Made by a program: the position numbers and the translations under genes. Below the pieces are notes generated by a model. It saw only the letters and a list, made by a program, of their open reading frames with translations, was not told where the DNA came from and ran no database searches. A stretch of DNA of 64,000 nt. Origin: Amycolatopsis bartoniae. GTDB lineage: Bacteria > Actinomycetota > Actinomycetes > Mycobacteriales > Pseudonocardiaceae. The stretch spans positions 59,731-123,730 of the forward strand of contig NZ_JACHWH010000014.1 of the NCBI RefSeq assembly GCF_014191255.1, written 5' to 3'. The number at the start of each line of letters is the position of its first letter. Within the stretch, counting starts at the first letter, position 1. Below are positions 8,337 through 17,198 of the stretch, in pieces.

Positions 8337-9872
8337 GTGAAGAACCTGATGAGCACGCAGCAGCCGAGCGGAATGCCGGTGCACAAGTACGCCCGCTACG
8401 AGCCGTTCTCGTTGCGGGACCGGACCTGGCCGGACAAGGTGCCGGCGAAGGCGCCGATCTGGGCGAGCGTCGACCTGCGGGACGGGAACCAGGCGCTCAT
8501 CGACCCGATGGGCATCGACCGCAAGCGCAGGCTCTACGACCACCTGATCGCGCTGGGGTTCAAGGAGATCGAGGTCGGTTTCCCGCTCTCGTGCGAGGCG
8601 GACTGGCAGTTCACCCGGCACGTCATCGAACAGGACCTGATTCCCGACGACGTGACGATCCAGGTGATGAGCCCCATCCGCGACGGCATGATCGAGCGGA
8701 CCGCCGAGGCCGTCAAGGGCGCGCCGCGGGCGATCCTCCAGATCTACAACCCCACCTCGGCCATCCAGCGCCGCGTCGTGTTCCGCAAGAGCAGGGCGGA
8801 GATCAAGGCCCTGGCGTTGCGGGGAGCCGAGACGGCGCTGCGGCTGCGGGACAGCCTGCCCGGCACCGAGATCCAGCTGCAGTACGCGGCCGAGTCGTTC
8901 AGCCAGACCGAGCCGGAGTTCGCGCTGGAGGTGTGCAACGCCGTGCTCCAGTTGTGGCGCCCGGTGGCGGCCGACCGGACGAGGATCGTGCTGCCGACCA
9001 CTGTGGAGTGCTACCCGCCGCACGAGTTCGCCGACCGGATCGAGTGGATCGACCGCAACCTCGCCTACCGCGACGAAGTCATCCTGTCGCTGCATCCGCA
9101 CAACGACCGGGGCAGCGGGGTCGCGGCCACCGAGCTGGGGCTGCTGGCCGGGGCCGAGCGGGTGGAGGGCACCCTGTTCGGCAACGGCGAGCGGGCCGGC
9201 AACGTCTGCCTGGTGACGCTGGCGATGAACCTGTTCTCCCAGGGCATCGACCCCGAGCTGGATCTGTCCGATCTGGACGGTTCACGACGGCTGGTCGAGG
9301 AGTGCAACCAGCTGCCGGTTTCGGTGCGCCATCCGTGGGCCGGTGACTTCGTCTACACCTCGTTCGCCGGTTCCCACCAGGACGCGATCGACAAGGGCGT
9401 CCTGGCGCGCGCCGAGTCCGGGCAGGAGAGGTGGGAGGTGCCGTACCTGCCGATCGACCCGGCGGACGTGGCTCGCGAGTACCGCCCGCTGGTGCGGATC
9501 AACCGGCAGTCCGGCAAGGGCGGGATCGCCCACCTGCTACGCGCCGGGCACGGCCTGGACCTGCCGCGGCGCCTGCAGATCGAGTTCGCCGCGCTGGTGC
9601 AGGCCCACGCCGAGCACGTGGGCGAGATCAGCCCCGGGCAGCTCTGGGCGTGGTTCCGGGAGCAGTACCTGACCGGAACGGGGCCGGACGACGTGGGCGA
9701 AGTCCTGAGCAGCCACACACATCAGCGTCCCGACGGGTCGTTCGCCGGCTACGCGGAACTGCGGGTGGGGACGAAAACGCGCTGGGGCGTGGGTTTCGGC
9801 GCCACCGCCGAGGAAGCGCTCGCGGCTGCCCGCCGGTCCGCGGCCGGACGGCTCGCCGGCGAGGAGGCGTGA
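8337..9872 (+). CDS. leuA: 2-isopropylmalate synthase, regulatory domain shortened
   Basis: 511 aa. It condenses acetyl-CoA with a 2-oxo acid, the committing step of leucine synthesis and of 2-oxo-acid chain elongation. The catalytic barrel is complete: SVDLRDGNQAL, GFPLSCEADWQF and metal-binding LHPHNDRGSGVAA with GTLFGNGERAGN. After the linker (ISPGQLWAWFREQYL) only about 65 residues remain, containing one beta-alpha unit ending in RWGVGFGATAEEALAAARR. The preceding unit, with the usual I-x-G-x-GNGP leucine-site motif, is missing. Actinobacterial housekeeping LeuA is normally about 570-640 aa. GTG 8337 follows GAAGGAGACC. The stop overlaps leuD. I infer reduced leucine feedback or altered substrate range. 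Confidence 0.88.
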   Translation: MKNLMSTQQPSGMPVHKYARYEPFSLRDRTWPDKVPAKAPIWASVDLRDGNQALIDPMGIDRKRRLYDHLIALGFKEIEVGFPLSCEADWQFTRHVIEQDLIPDDVTIQVMSPIRDGMIERTAEAVKGAPRAILQIYNPTSAIQRRVVFRKSRAEIKALALRGAETALRLRDSLPGTEIQLQYAAESFSQTEPEFALEVCNAVLQLWRPVAADRTRIVLPTTVECYPPHEFADRIEWIDRNLAYRDEVILSLHPHNDRGSGVAATELGLLAGAERVEGTLFGNGERAGNVCLVTLAMNLFSQGIDPELDLSDLDGSRRLVEECNQLPVSVRHPWAGDFVYTSFAGSHQDAIDKGVLARAESGQERWEVPYLPIDPADVAREYRPLVRINRQSGKGGIAHLLRAGHGLDLPRRLQIEFAALVQAHAEHVGEISPGQLWAWFREQYLTGTGPDDVGEVLSSHTHQRPDGSFAGYAELRVGTKTRWGVGFGATAEEALAAARRSAAGRLAGEEA

Positions 9873-10477
9873 TGGGCACCCCGGTGAAGTCCCTGCGGGC
9901 GACAGCGGCACCGCTGCGGCGCAGCGATGTGGACACCGACCAGATCATCCCGGCGGAGTTCTGCAAACGGCTCGGCCGGACGGGCTACGAGGACACGCTG
10001 TTCTTCCGCTGGCGGGACGAGCCCTGGTACCCGTTGGGCAAACCGCCCTACGCGGACGCCGGGGTGCTGCTCGCCGGTCCTCGCTTCGGCGTGGGCTCCT
10101 CGCGCGAACACGCCGTGTGGGCGTTGCGGGACTTCGGTTTCCGGGCGGTCATCGCCTCCTCGTTCGGCGACATCTTCCGCTCCAACGCGACCAAGAACGG
10201 CCTGCTCACCGCGCAGGCGGACGAGGACTTCGTGCGCGCGCTGCAGGACCTGGCCGAGCACGCGCCGGACACCGTGGTGACGGTGGACCTGGAGGCGACC
10301 GAGATCCGCGCCGGAGACCTCCGTGGTGGCTTCCGGATCGGCGCCTACGCGCGCTGGCAGCTGCTGAACGGGTTCGACGACATCGACCTCGTGCTCAGCC
10401 ACGAGCGCGAGATCGAAGCCCACGAGCGGCGGCGCACACCGGTGCTGCCTTCGCTCGGGGACGAGGCATCGTGGTGA
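9872..10477 (+). CDS. leuD: 3-isopropylmalate dehydratase small subunit
   Basis: 201 aa. It forms the aconitase-type isomerase with LeuC. Family motifs are DVDTDQIIPAEFCKR near the N-terminus, GPRFGVGSSREHAVWAL and SSFGDIFRSNATKNGLL. The ATG overlaps the leuA stop (ATGA), so the pair is coupled. Unlike the usual leuC-leuD order, its partner leuC lies about 4.3 kb downstream, after a LysR gene, RidA, a transporter and an SDR, which argues that this is a rearranged accessory set. Confidence 0.92.
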   Translation: MGTPVKSLRATAAPLRRSDVDTDQIIPAEFCKRLGRTGYEDTLFFRWRDEPWYPLGKPPYADAGVLLAGPRFGVGSSREHAVWALRDFGFRAVIASSFGDIFRSNATKNGLLTAQADEDFVRALQDLAEHAPDTVVTVDLEATEIRAGDLRGGFRIGAYARWQLLNGFDDIDLVLSHEREIEAHERRRTPVLPSLGDEASW

Positions 10478-11388
10478 CCGCCCGGCTGTCCAGCCACACC
10501 TATCTCGACGCCGATCCGGGCGGGCGCACCATCCCGTTCGGCGGCAACAGCGTGCAGCACGGCACCGCGGTGTTCGACGGAATCCGGTGCTACCGCACGA
10601 GTTCCGGGCCCGCCCTGTTCAGGCCGCGGGACCACGTCCGGCGGCTGCTGTCCTCGGCCAGGGCACTGGGCATCGAGCACCGGTACTCGTTCGAGGACCT
10701 GCTGACGGCGGTCGGCCGGGCGGCGTCCGAAAGCGGTCTCGGCGACAGCTACGTGCGGCCGGTGCTGTTCGCGCCTGAACCGTATCTCGGGGTGGACCTG
10801 AGCGCGTTCCGGTTCACCCTCGGCGTCGAGGTGTGGCCGGTGCCGCCCGTGAGCCGCGCGGAAGCCCGCCTCACCGTGTCGCCGTGGCGCCGGCCCGCGA
10901 CGTCGTCCTTTCCGCCCACGGTCAAGGCGACCGGCACGTACGCGGTGTCCGCGCTGGCGAAGACGCGCGCGGTCGCCGCGGGTTTCGACGACGCGATCCA
11001 GCTCGACGCGCTGTCCGGCCGGGTCGCGGAGGCCACCATCGCCAACGTCTTCCTCGTGCGGGACGGCCGTCTGCTCACCCCCTGGCCGGAGGACGCCCTG
11101 CTGCCGGGCATCACCCGTGACAGCGTGCTGAGCCTGGCCGCCGCGCTCGGCATCGAGGCCCGCGAGGGGCCGGTCGAGGTCACCGAGCTGGCAGGCGCGG
11201 ACGAGGTGTTCCTGACCGGGACGGCGAGTGAGCTGGTGGGCGTCCGCTCGATCGACGAGTGGCACTTTCCGGGCCGGGGCCCGGTGTTCGCCGAACTAGC
11301 CCGCGCCTTCCGGGACGCTGTCACCGGGCGGCGGTTCGGTGAGCTCGGCTGGTGCGTGCCCGTCGCGGAAAGCGCCGCGCTCGGCTGA
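10474..11388 (+). CDS. Class IV (branched-chain-like) aminotransferase
   Basis: 304 aa, PLP fold type IV, related to IlvE and D-amino-acid transaminase. It shows NSVQHGTAVFDGIRCY, the PLP lysine K151 in TVKATGTY, RVAEATIANVFLV and FLTGTASELVGV. The usual IlvE motifs GGNY and EGAGENLF are altered to TGTY and EATIANVF, so the preferred 2-oxo acid may differ from leucine's. The GTG at 10474 overlaps the leuD stop; GTG 10471 is equally possible. It would perform the last amination after chain elongation. Its 3' end overlaps the convergent LysR gene by 93 nt. Confidence 0.82.
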   Translation: MTARLSSHTYLDADPGGRTIPFGGNSVQHGTAVFDGIRCYRTSSGPALFRPRDHVRRLLSSARALGIEHRYSFEDLLTAVGRAASESGLGDSYVRPVLFAPEPYLGVDLSAFRFTLGVEVWPVPPVSRAEARLTVSPWRRPATSSFPPTVKATGTYAVSALAKTRAVAAGFDDAIQLDALSGRVAEATIANVFLVRDGRLLTPWPEDALLPGITRDSVLSLAAALGIEAREGPVEVTELAGADEVFLTGTASELVGVRSIDEWHFPGRGPVFAELARAFRDAVTGRRFGELGWCVPVAESAALG

Positions 11389-12282
11389 GACCGCCTGCTC
11401 GCGCAGCAGCCCGAGCACCGTGGCCAGCGTGGGCGACCGCTCGGTACCGGCCCGGACGGCCGCGTAGATCATCCGGCCCGCGCCGGGGTTCGACAGCGGG
11501 CGCACGGCGACGCCCGCCGGCGGATGCGCCAGCGCCAGCCGCGGTACGAGCGCGACACCGGCCCCGGCGGCCACCAGGGTCATCACCCCGGTCCACTCGT
11601 TCACCCGGTGCCGGAAGTCCGGGGTGAAACCCGCCATCGCGCACGCACCCGCCACGACCTGGGCGCACGGCCCCCCGCCGGCTCCCGCGATCCACGGCTG
11701 CCCGCTCGCCGCCGCGAGGTCCACTTCGGACACCGAAGCCAGCGGGTGTCCCGCGGGCACGGCGAGCATCAGCGGGTCGAACAGCAGGTCCTCGCGGTGG
11801 TACCGGGAATCGGTGCGTGGCGGGCCGCCCGGGTGATCCACCGTGACCACCACGTCCAGCGTCGCGGCGTCGAGCCGGGCGAAACACCCTGGCGACTCGA
11901 TCTCCTCGACGCGCAGCCGGATTCCCGGCCGCTGGCGCGCCAGCGTGGCGAGCACGGGACCGGCGAGGGCGTGGATGGCCGACGCGAAGGCGCCGAGCGT
12001 GGCCCGCCCGGCGTAACCGTTGCCGTGTGCGACGAGGTCCGCCCTGGCCTGCGCCAGCTGGCTGTCGATGACGGCCGCGTGTTCGAGCAGCAGGTGCGCC
12101 TGCTCGGTGAGCCGGACCTGCCGCCCGTGCCGGATCAGCAGCGGCGCCTGGAAGTCCCGCGAGAGCCTGGTGAGCTGCTGGGACACCGCCGACGGGGTCA
12201 GGTGCAGCGCTTCGGCCACCGCGGCGATGGTGCCGCGGTCGTGGAGCTCCTGGAGCAGCTTGAGCTTGCGGACATCAACCAT
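11296..12282 (-). CDS. LysR-family transcriptional regulator
   Basis: 328 aa. The N-terminal winged helix-turn-helix (residues 1-60: LLQELHDRGTIAAVAEALHLTPSAVSQQL) is followed by a substrate-binding domain (from about 90: TLGAFASAIHALAGPVL). It is divergent from ridA with 73 bp between, which contains an inverted repeat suited to a LysR site. It probably autoregulates and controls the ridA-to-leuB genes in response to a pathway intermediate. ATG 12282 gives the conserved MVDVRKLKLL start. The C-terminal tail (from AERGAF) is unstructured and lies within the 93-nt overlap with the aminotransferase gene. Confidence 0.88.
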   Translation of the reverse strand: MVDVRKLKLLQELHDRGTIAAVAEALHLTPSAVSQQLTRLSRDFQAPLLIRHGRQVRLTEQAHLLLEHAAVIDSQLAQARADLVAHGNGYAGRATLGAFASAIHALAGPVLATLARQRPGIRLRVEEIESPGCFARLDAATLDVVVTVDHPGGPPRTDSRYHREDLLFDPLMLAVPAGHPLASVSEVDLAAASGQPWIAGAGGGPCAQVVAGACAMAGFTPDFRHRVNEWTGVMTLVAAGAGVALVPRLALAHPPAGVAVRPLSNPGAGRMIYAAVRAGTERSPTLATVLGLLREQAVSAERGAFRDGHAPAELTEPPPGDSVPEGAG

Positions 12283-12310
12283 TAAGTAGAAGCTTACGGT
12301 TTTCGGCAAA

Positions 12311-12328
12311 GAAGTCTAGCTGGACTTC
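12311..12328. promoter_or_regulatory. Inverted repeat, candidate LysR operator
   Basis: GAAGTC (12311-12316), 6-bp spacer, GACTTC (12323-12328) in the 73-bp LysR-ridA divergent region. Position and symmetry fit a LysR-type recognition site controlling both directions. Confidence 0.5.
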
Positions 12329-12355
12329 GCAGTCGGGGTTCGCGAGGCTGAAGGC

Positions 12356-12739
12356 ATGGATCTCGCGCGTCAGCTGGTCTTCTCCGGATCACCGTTCGAG
12401 AGCGCGGTCGGCTACGCCCGCGCCGTGCGCGTCGGGCCACTGGTGTACGTCTCGGGCACCACCGCCGCGGGAAAAGACGCGGGCGAACAGGCCGCGGAAG
12501 TGCTGCGGCGCATCGGATCGGCGCTGGCCGAGGCGGGTGCGGCACCGGAGGACGTGGTCCGCACGCGGGTGTACCTGACCGACATGGCGCACTTCTCCGA
12601 CGTCGGCCGGGCGCACGCGGAGGTTTTCGGCGACGTCCGCCCGGCGACGGCCGTGGTCGAGGTCGCGGCACTCGCGGCGCCGGAGCTCCTGGTGGAGATC
12701 GAGGCGGACGCGGTGATCGGCGGCGCGTGGCCGGAGTGA
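12356..12739 (+). CDS. RidA/YjgF-family enamine/imine deaminase
   Basis: 127 aa, Rid superfamily. It carries the trimer-site features YVSGTTA and the active-site Arg (R95 in VRPATAVVEV), followed by LVEIEADAV. Rid proteins hydrolyse reactive enamines and imines released by PLP enzymes, so it may protect the class IV aminotransferase or act on an imine intermediate. It is the first gene of the rightward group after the LysR operator and overlaps the MFS start. Several Rid subfamilies look alike; the exact one is not resolved by eye. Confidence 0.85.
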   Translation: MDLARQLVFSGSPFESAVGYARAVRVGPLVYVSGTTAAGKDAGEQAAEVLRRIGSALAEAGAAPEDVVRTRVYLTDMAHFSDVGRAHAEVFGDVRPATAVVEVAALAAPELLVEIEADAVIGGAWPE

Positions 12740-13914
12740 CGCCGCGGGCGGACGCCCTGCCCCGGGGGCGGTTGCGCTTCACCGGGCTCGCGTTCGCGCT
12801 CGGCGTGCTCATCCTCGGCACGAACCTGCCGAGCCCGCTCTACGCCGTGTACGGCCACCGGTTCGGGTTCTCCCCGCTCACCATCACGATGCTGGTGTCG
12901 GTCTACGTCGCGGTGCTCGTGCCCGCGCTGCTGGTGTGCGGGTCGCTGGCGGACTCGGCGGGGCTGCGGCGCGTCGTGGTGCCCGCGATCGCCGCCGCGG
13001 CCCTGGGGGCGGTCCTCTTCGCGGTGGCCGGCGGGACGGGCTGGCTGTTCGCCGCGCGGTCCGTGCAGGGGCTCGCGGTCGGTGCCGCCTCGGGGCCGCT
13101 CACGGCCGCACTGGTCGCCACCGAGCCGGCGGGCAACCAGGCACGGGCCTCGCTGCTGGGTTCGCTGATGACCACCTGCGGAGCGGGCCTCGGCCCGGTG
13201 CTCGCGGGCGGGCTCGCCCAGTACGCGCCGGCGCCGCTGGTGTTGTGCTACCTGCTGGAACTCGGCCTGCTCGCCGTCGCGCTGGGAGTCGTCGCCCCGC
13301 TGCGGGGCGGCGGGCGCGGCCGGGCCAGGATGCGGCTGCCCCGGATCCCGGCGGAGATCCGGACGCCGTTCGCGGTGGCGGGGGCGGTGAGCTTCCTCGC
13401 CTGGGCGGTGGCCTACATCGTGCTCGGTCTCGTTCCGTCCTATGTGGAGGGTGCCGTGCACAGTGGCAACCTGCTGCTCGGCGGTGGGGCGGCCGGAATG
13501 CTGCTGCTGTGCGCCGCCGTCGCGCAGGTCGCGTTCGCCCGGTGGCCGCCGGTGCGGACGATGCCGGCGGGGCTCGTGCTGCTGGTGCTCGGGCTGGTGG
13601 GGCTCGTCGCGGCCGGGCTGCTGTCGTCGGTGCCGCTGCTGCTGGGCACCGTCGCGGTCACCGGGATCGGGCAGGGGCTGGCGTTCATGGGCGCGTTGCG
13701 CCGGGTCAACGGCCTCGCGCCGCCGGCGGAGCGGGCCGGGGTGGCGTCGGCCTTCTACGTCGTGACCTACCTGGGTGGCGGTGGCCCGGTGATCGTGGTG
13801 GGGCTGCTCGCCATCCCGCTGGGGCTGGTGCCCGCGGTGCAGCTCGCCGCGGGCGTGCTCGCACTCGCCTGCCTCGCGGTACTGGTGGCGGTGCGCAGGT
13901 CCGAGTACACGTAG
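12736..13914 (+). CDS. MFS transporter, probable exporter
   Basis: 392 aa with about 12 hydrophobic helices. The first helix region reads LAFALGVLILGTNLPSPLYAVYG and loop 2-3 contains GSLADSAGLRRVVV. The length and N-terminus (GxNxPSPLY) match actinobacterial drug-exporter-like MFS proteins. It starts at GTG 12736 overlapping the ridA stop (GTGA); GTG 12727 is an alternative. In the middle of a biosynthetic set the likely job is export of the product or self-protection. Substrate unknown. Confidence 0.8.
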   Translation: MTPRADALPRGRLRFTGLAFALGVLILGTNLPSPLYAVYGHRFGFSPLTITMLVSVYVAVLVPALLVCGSLADSAGLRRVVVPAIAAAALGAVLFAVAGGTGWLFAARSVQGLAVGAASGPLTAALVATEPAGNQARASLLGSLMTTCGAGLGPVLAGGLAQYAPAPLVLCYLLELGLLAVALGVVAPLRGGGRGRARMRLPRIPAEIRTPFAVAGAVSFLAWAVAYIVLGLVPSYVEGAVHSGNLLLGGGAAGMLLLCAAVAQVAFARWPPVRTMPAGLVLLVLGLVGLVAAGLLSSVPLLLGTVAVTGIGQGLAFMGALRRVNGLAPPAERAGVASAFYVVTYLGGGGPVIVVGLLAIPLGLVPAVQLAAGVLALACLAVLVAVRRSEYT

Positions 13915-13977
13915 GTCGTAGGCATGGTGCACGCTTCGGGCGATGCGCCGTGCCCCCGCGGTGACGAGACTCGACGC

Positions 13978-14760
13978 ATGCTCTCCTCACCTCGCGTCGC
14001 CGTGATCACCGGGGCCCGTCAGGGCATCGGCCGCCGGATCGCGGAGAAGCTCGCGTTCGACCGCTGGGCCGTGGCGCTCGTCGACCGGGTGGACCCGGCC
14101 GCGACGCTGGATTCCGTGCGGGACAAGGGCGGCGAAGCGGCCGCGTTCCGCTGCGACGTGTCCGACGAGCGCGCCGTCGGCGAACTGGCCGAGGCGGTGC
14201 ACGCCCGGTTCGGCGACGTGGAGGCGCTGGTCAACAACGCCGGAATCAGCCTGATCGCGCCCGCCGAGGACACCACCGCCGAGCAGTGGCGCCGGGTCCT
14301 CGACGTGAACCTCACCGCCCCTTTTCTGCTGTGCCGCGCGTTCTCCGGGCCGATGCTGCACCGCCGCAGCGGCAGCATCGTGAACATCGCCTCGATCTGC
14401 GGGCTGCGCGCAGTGCCGGATCGTGTGGCCTACAACGCTTCCAAACACGGACTGGTCGGGCTCACCCGCAGTCTCGCCGTCGAGTGGGGCGGCCGCGGGG
14501 TGCGCGCGAACGCCGTCTGCCCGTCGTGGGTGGCCACCGAGATGGACGCCGCGGACAAGGCCGGTGGGGCCTACACCGACAGCGACATCACCGATCGCGT
14601 CCCGCTCGCCCGCTTCGCGTCCCCGGACGACATCGCCGAAGCTGTCGCGTTTCTGGCCGACGCCGGGCGAAGCGGCTACGTCAACGGCACGGCCTTGTCC
14701 GTCGACGGCGGCTGGCACACCGACGCGAGCTGGCGTGCCCTGCGACTCGCGAAGCGCTGA
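13978..14760 (+). CDS. SDR-family oxidoreductase
   Basis: 260 aa, classical SDR. Motifs are TGARQGIGRRIAE, VNNAGISL, catalytic Ser in IASICG and AYNASKHG with the Tyr and Lys. The end YVNGTALSVDGGWHTDASW is typical of the family. Asp in LVDRVD after beta-2 suggests NAD. ATG 13978 is preferred because it begins the Rossmann fold directly. It is followed after 11 nt by leuC with a strong AGGAGG. It is not a close copy of the SDR at 2138; the two may catalyse separate redox steps. Confidence 0.83.
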   Translation: MLSSPRVAVITGARQGIGRRIAEKLAFDRWAVALVDRVDPAATLDSVRDKGGEAAAFRCDVSDERAVGELAEAVHARFGDVEALVNNAGISLIAPAEDTTAEQWRRVLDVNLTAPFLLCRAFSGPMLHRRSGSIVNIASICGLRAVPDRVAYNASKHGLVGLTRSLAVEWGGRGVRANAVCPSWVATEMDAADKAGGAYTDSDITDRVPLARFASPDDIAEAVAFLADAGRSGYVNGTALSVDGGWHTDASWRALRLAKR

Positions 14761-14771
14761 AGGAGGCGACC

Positions 14772-16169
14772 ATGGGCCTGACGATGGCCGAGAAGATCCG
14801 GCGCGCGCATCTCGTCCGCGCCGGCGAGGACGACGGCCCCGACCTGCTCTACGTCGACCTGCACCTGATGCACGAGATGACCAGCCCCCAGGCGTTCGAC
14901 GGGCTGCGCGCGGCGGGCCGCCGGGTCCGGCGCCCGGACCTGACGCTCGCGACCGAGGACCACAACGTCCCCACCACCACGCCGCACCTGCCGATCGCCG
15001 ACCCGGTGTCCAGGGCGCAGCTGGAGACCCTGCGGCGCAACTGTGCCGAGTTCGGGGTGCGGCTGTACCCGCTGGGTTCCGCGGAGCAGGGCATCGTGCA
15101 CGTCATCGGGCCGCAGCTCGGACTCAGCCAGCCCGGGATGACGATCCTGTGCGGCGACAGCCACACCAGCACGCACGGGGCGTTCGGCGCGCTCGCGTTC
15201 GGCATCGGCACGAGCGAGGTGGAGCTGGTGCTGGCCACCCAGACCCTGCCGGTGCACCCGTTCCGCACGATGGCCGTCACCGTCACCGGGCGGCTCGGCG
15301 ACGGGGTGAGCGCGAAGGACCTCGCGCTGGCGGTGATCGCGACCATGGGCACCGGGGGCGGGCAGGGGCACGTGCTGGAGTACCGGGGGAGCGCGATCAC
15401 CGCACTGTCCATGGAGGCGCGGATGACCCTGTGCAACATGTCGATCGAGGCGAGCGCCCGCGCCGGCATGATCGCACCCGACGAAGTCACCTTCGACTAC
15501 CTCCGGGGCAGGAAGTACGCCCCGCGGGACTGGGAGCGCGCGGTCGAAGGCTGGGAAGCCCTGCGCACGGACGAGGACGCCGTGTTCGACAAGGAGGTGG
15601 TGCTCGACGCGGCCGCTGTCAGTCCCTTCGTCACCTGGGGCACCAACCCGGGTCAGGGCGTGCCGCTGGACGCTGCGGTGCCGGACCCTTCGGCCTTCGC
15701 GGACGAGGCGGAACGGACTGCCGCGAGCAACGCGTTGCGCTACATGGGTCTCGAACCCGGCACGCCGATGCGGGCGGTGCCGATCGACACGGTGTTCGTC
15801 GGTTCCTGCACGAACGGGCGCATCGAAGACCTGCGTGCGGCCGCGGAAGTGCTGCGCGGCCGCCGGGTCGCCGACTCCGTCGAGATGCTCGTCGTACCCG
15901 GCTCGGCGAGGGTCAAGGAGCAGGCGGAGGACGAGGGCCTCGACGACGTCTTCACGCGTGCCGGTGCGCAGTGGCGGTCCGCGGGCTGCTCCATGTGCAT
16001 CGGGGTCAACCCCGACCGCGTCGCTCCCGGCAGACGCAGCGCGTCCACGTCCAACCGCAACTTCGAGGGCAGGCAGGGCCCGGCCGCGCGCACCCACCTG
16101 GTGTCGCCGGCGGTCGCGGCCGCCACCGCCGTGCTGGGGCACCTGGCCGGGCCCGCGGACCTGTCGTGA
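14772..16169 (+). CDS. leuC: 3-isopropylmalate dehydratase large subunit
   Basis: 465 aa, close to the normal LeuC length. It contains LLYVDLHLMHEMTSPQAFDGL, LATEDHNVPT, CGDSHTSTHGAFGALAFGIGTSEVE, and all three 4Fe-4S cysteines (GSCTNGR and GCSMCIG). The substrate-site tail STSNRNFEGRQG is intact. With LeuD it isomerises 2-isopropylmalate-type acids. ATG 14772 follows AGGAGG. The stop overlaps the leuB start by 4 nt. Nothing suggests inactivation, so this set is probably functional. Confidence 0.95.
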   Translation: MGLTMAEKIRRAHLVRAGEDDGPDLLYVDLHLMHEMTSPQAFDGLRAAGRRVRRPDLTLATEDHNVPTTTPHLPIADPVSRAQLETLRRNCAEFGVRLYPLGSAEQGIVHVIGPQLGLSQPGMTILCGDSHTSTHGAFGALAFGIGTSEVELVLATQTLPVHPFRTMAVTVTGRLGDGVSAKDLALAVIATMGTGGGQGHVLEYRGSAITALSMEARMTLCNMSIEASARAGMIAPDEVTFDYLRGRKYAPRDWERAVEGWEALRTDEDAVFDKEVVLDAAAVSPFVTWGTNPGQGVPLDAAVPDPSAFADEAERTAASNALRYMGLEPGTPMRAVPIDTVFVGSCTNGRIEDLRAAAEVLRGRRVADSVEMLVVPGSARVKEQAEDEGLDDVFTRAGAQWRSAGCSMCIGVNPDRVAPGRRSASTSNRNFEGRQGPAARTHLVSPAVAAATAVLGHLAGPADLS

Positions 16170-17170
16170 CGATCGTGCTGCTGCCCGGCGACGGCATCGG
16201 GCCGGAAGTGGTCGCCTCCGCGGTCGAGGTGCTCGCCGGGGTGGGGGAGTTCGACTTCGCCGAGTTCCCGTTCGGCGCCGACGCGATCGAGCGGTGCGGC
16301 ACCCCGCTGCCTGCCGAGGCGCTGACCGGATGCCGGTCGGCCGAGGCGGTGCTCGCCGGTGCGGTCGGGACCGCGGCTCACACGACGACGCCGGGTTCGG
16401 GGCTGTTGCGGCTGCGGGCCGAGCTGGGCCTGTACGCGAACCTCCGTCCCGTGCGGGCGTGGCTCGAAGGGCTCGGGCCGCTGCGGCCGGACGTCGTCGC
16501 CGGGGCGGACCTGGTGATCGTCCGGGAACTCACGGGCGGTCTCTACGTCGGTGCGGCCGGCCGGTCCGCGGAAGGCGCCTACGACACCTGTGCCTACACG
16601 GCGGGTGAGATCGAGCGCGTCGCGCGGGTCGCGTTCCGGCTCGCGCAGGAGCGGCGGGGACGCGTGACGTCGGTGGACAAGGCGAACGTGCTGGAGACCT
16701 CCCGGCTCTGGCGGGAGACCGTGACCGGGCTCGGCCAGGACAAGTTTCCCGGGGTGGAACTGGAACATCTCCTCGTCGATTCGGCCGCGCTCGCGCTCGT
16801 GAGCGACCCGCGCCGCTTCGACGTCGTCGTCACCGAGAACCTGTTCGGCGACATCCTCAGCGACGAAGCCGCCGCGATCGCCGGCTCGCTGGGGCTGCTG
16901 CCCAGCGCGTCACTCGGCGACACCGCGGGCGGCCTGTTCGAACCGGTCCACGGCTCGGCACCGGACATCGCCGGCCTCGGCATCGCCAACCCTTGCGCGG
17001 CCATCCTTTCCGCCGCACTCCTGCTGCGGTACGCGCTGTACCGGGACCCCGAAGCGGCGGCGATCGAGGCCGCGGTGGCCCGAACCCTGCGGGACGGCAT
17101 CAGAACCCCGGACCTGGGCGGCACAGCGACGACGGCCGAGGTGACGCGCGCGGTACTGGCCGGTCTCTGA
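16166..17170 (+). CDS. leuB: 3-isopropylmalate dehydrogenase family protein
   Basis: 334 aa, beta-decarboxylating dehydrogenase. It shows LLPGDGIGPEV, the substrate arginines in LRAELGLYANLRPVRAW, catalytic Lys in SVDKANVLE, and metal-binding Asp in NLFGDILSDEAAAIAGSLGLLPSASLG. It oxidises and decarboxylates the elongated malate to a new 2-oxo acid, completing one elongation turn. GTG 16166 overlaps the leuC stop. A strong hairpin lies at the stop codon, closing the cluster. Confidence 0.9.
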   Translation: MTIVLLPGDGIGPEVVASAVEVLAGVGEFDFAEFPFGADAIERCGTPLPAEALTGCRSAEAVLAGAVGTAAHTTTPGSGLLRLRAELGLYANLRPVRAWLEGLGPLRPDVVAGADLVIVRELTGGLYVGAAGRSAEGAYDTCAYTAGEIERVARVAFRLAQERRGRVTSVDKANVLETSRLWRETVTGLGQDKFPGVELEHLLVDSAALALVSDPRRFDVVVTENLFGDILSDEAAAIAGSLGLLPSASLGDTAGGLFEPVHGSAPDIAGLGIANPCAAILSAALLLRYALYRDPEAAAIEAAVARTLRDGIRTPDLGGTATTAEVTRAVLAGL

Positions 17171-17198
17171 CCGGCGGCGGGCGCGCCGCACGCCGGTC
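17169..17198 (+). terminator. Hairpin terminator at the end of the leu cluster
   Basis: Arms GACCGGCG (17169-17176) and CGCCGGTC (17191-17198), 8 bp, with further pairing inside the loop, followed by CTCTTCG. It overlaps the leuB stop codon. Confidence 0.5.

Noticed and set aside
471..17170. PKS/NRPS-type antibiotic cluster
   Set aside because: No ketosynthase, adenylation, carrier or thioesterase domain is present; the cluster holds only amino-acid, SAM and purine enzymes with regulators and an exporter.
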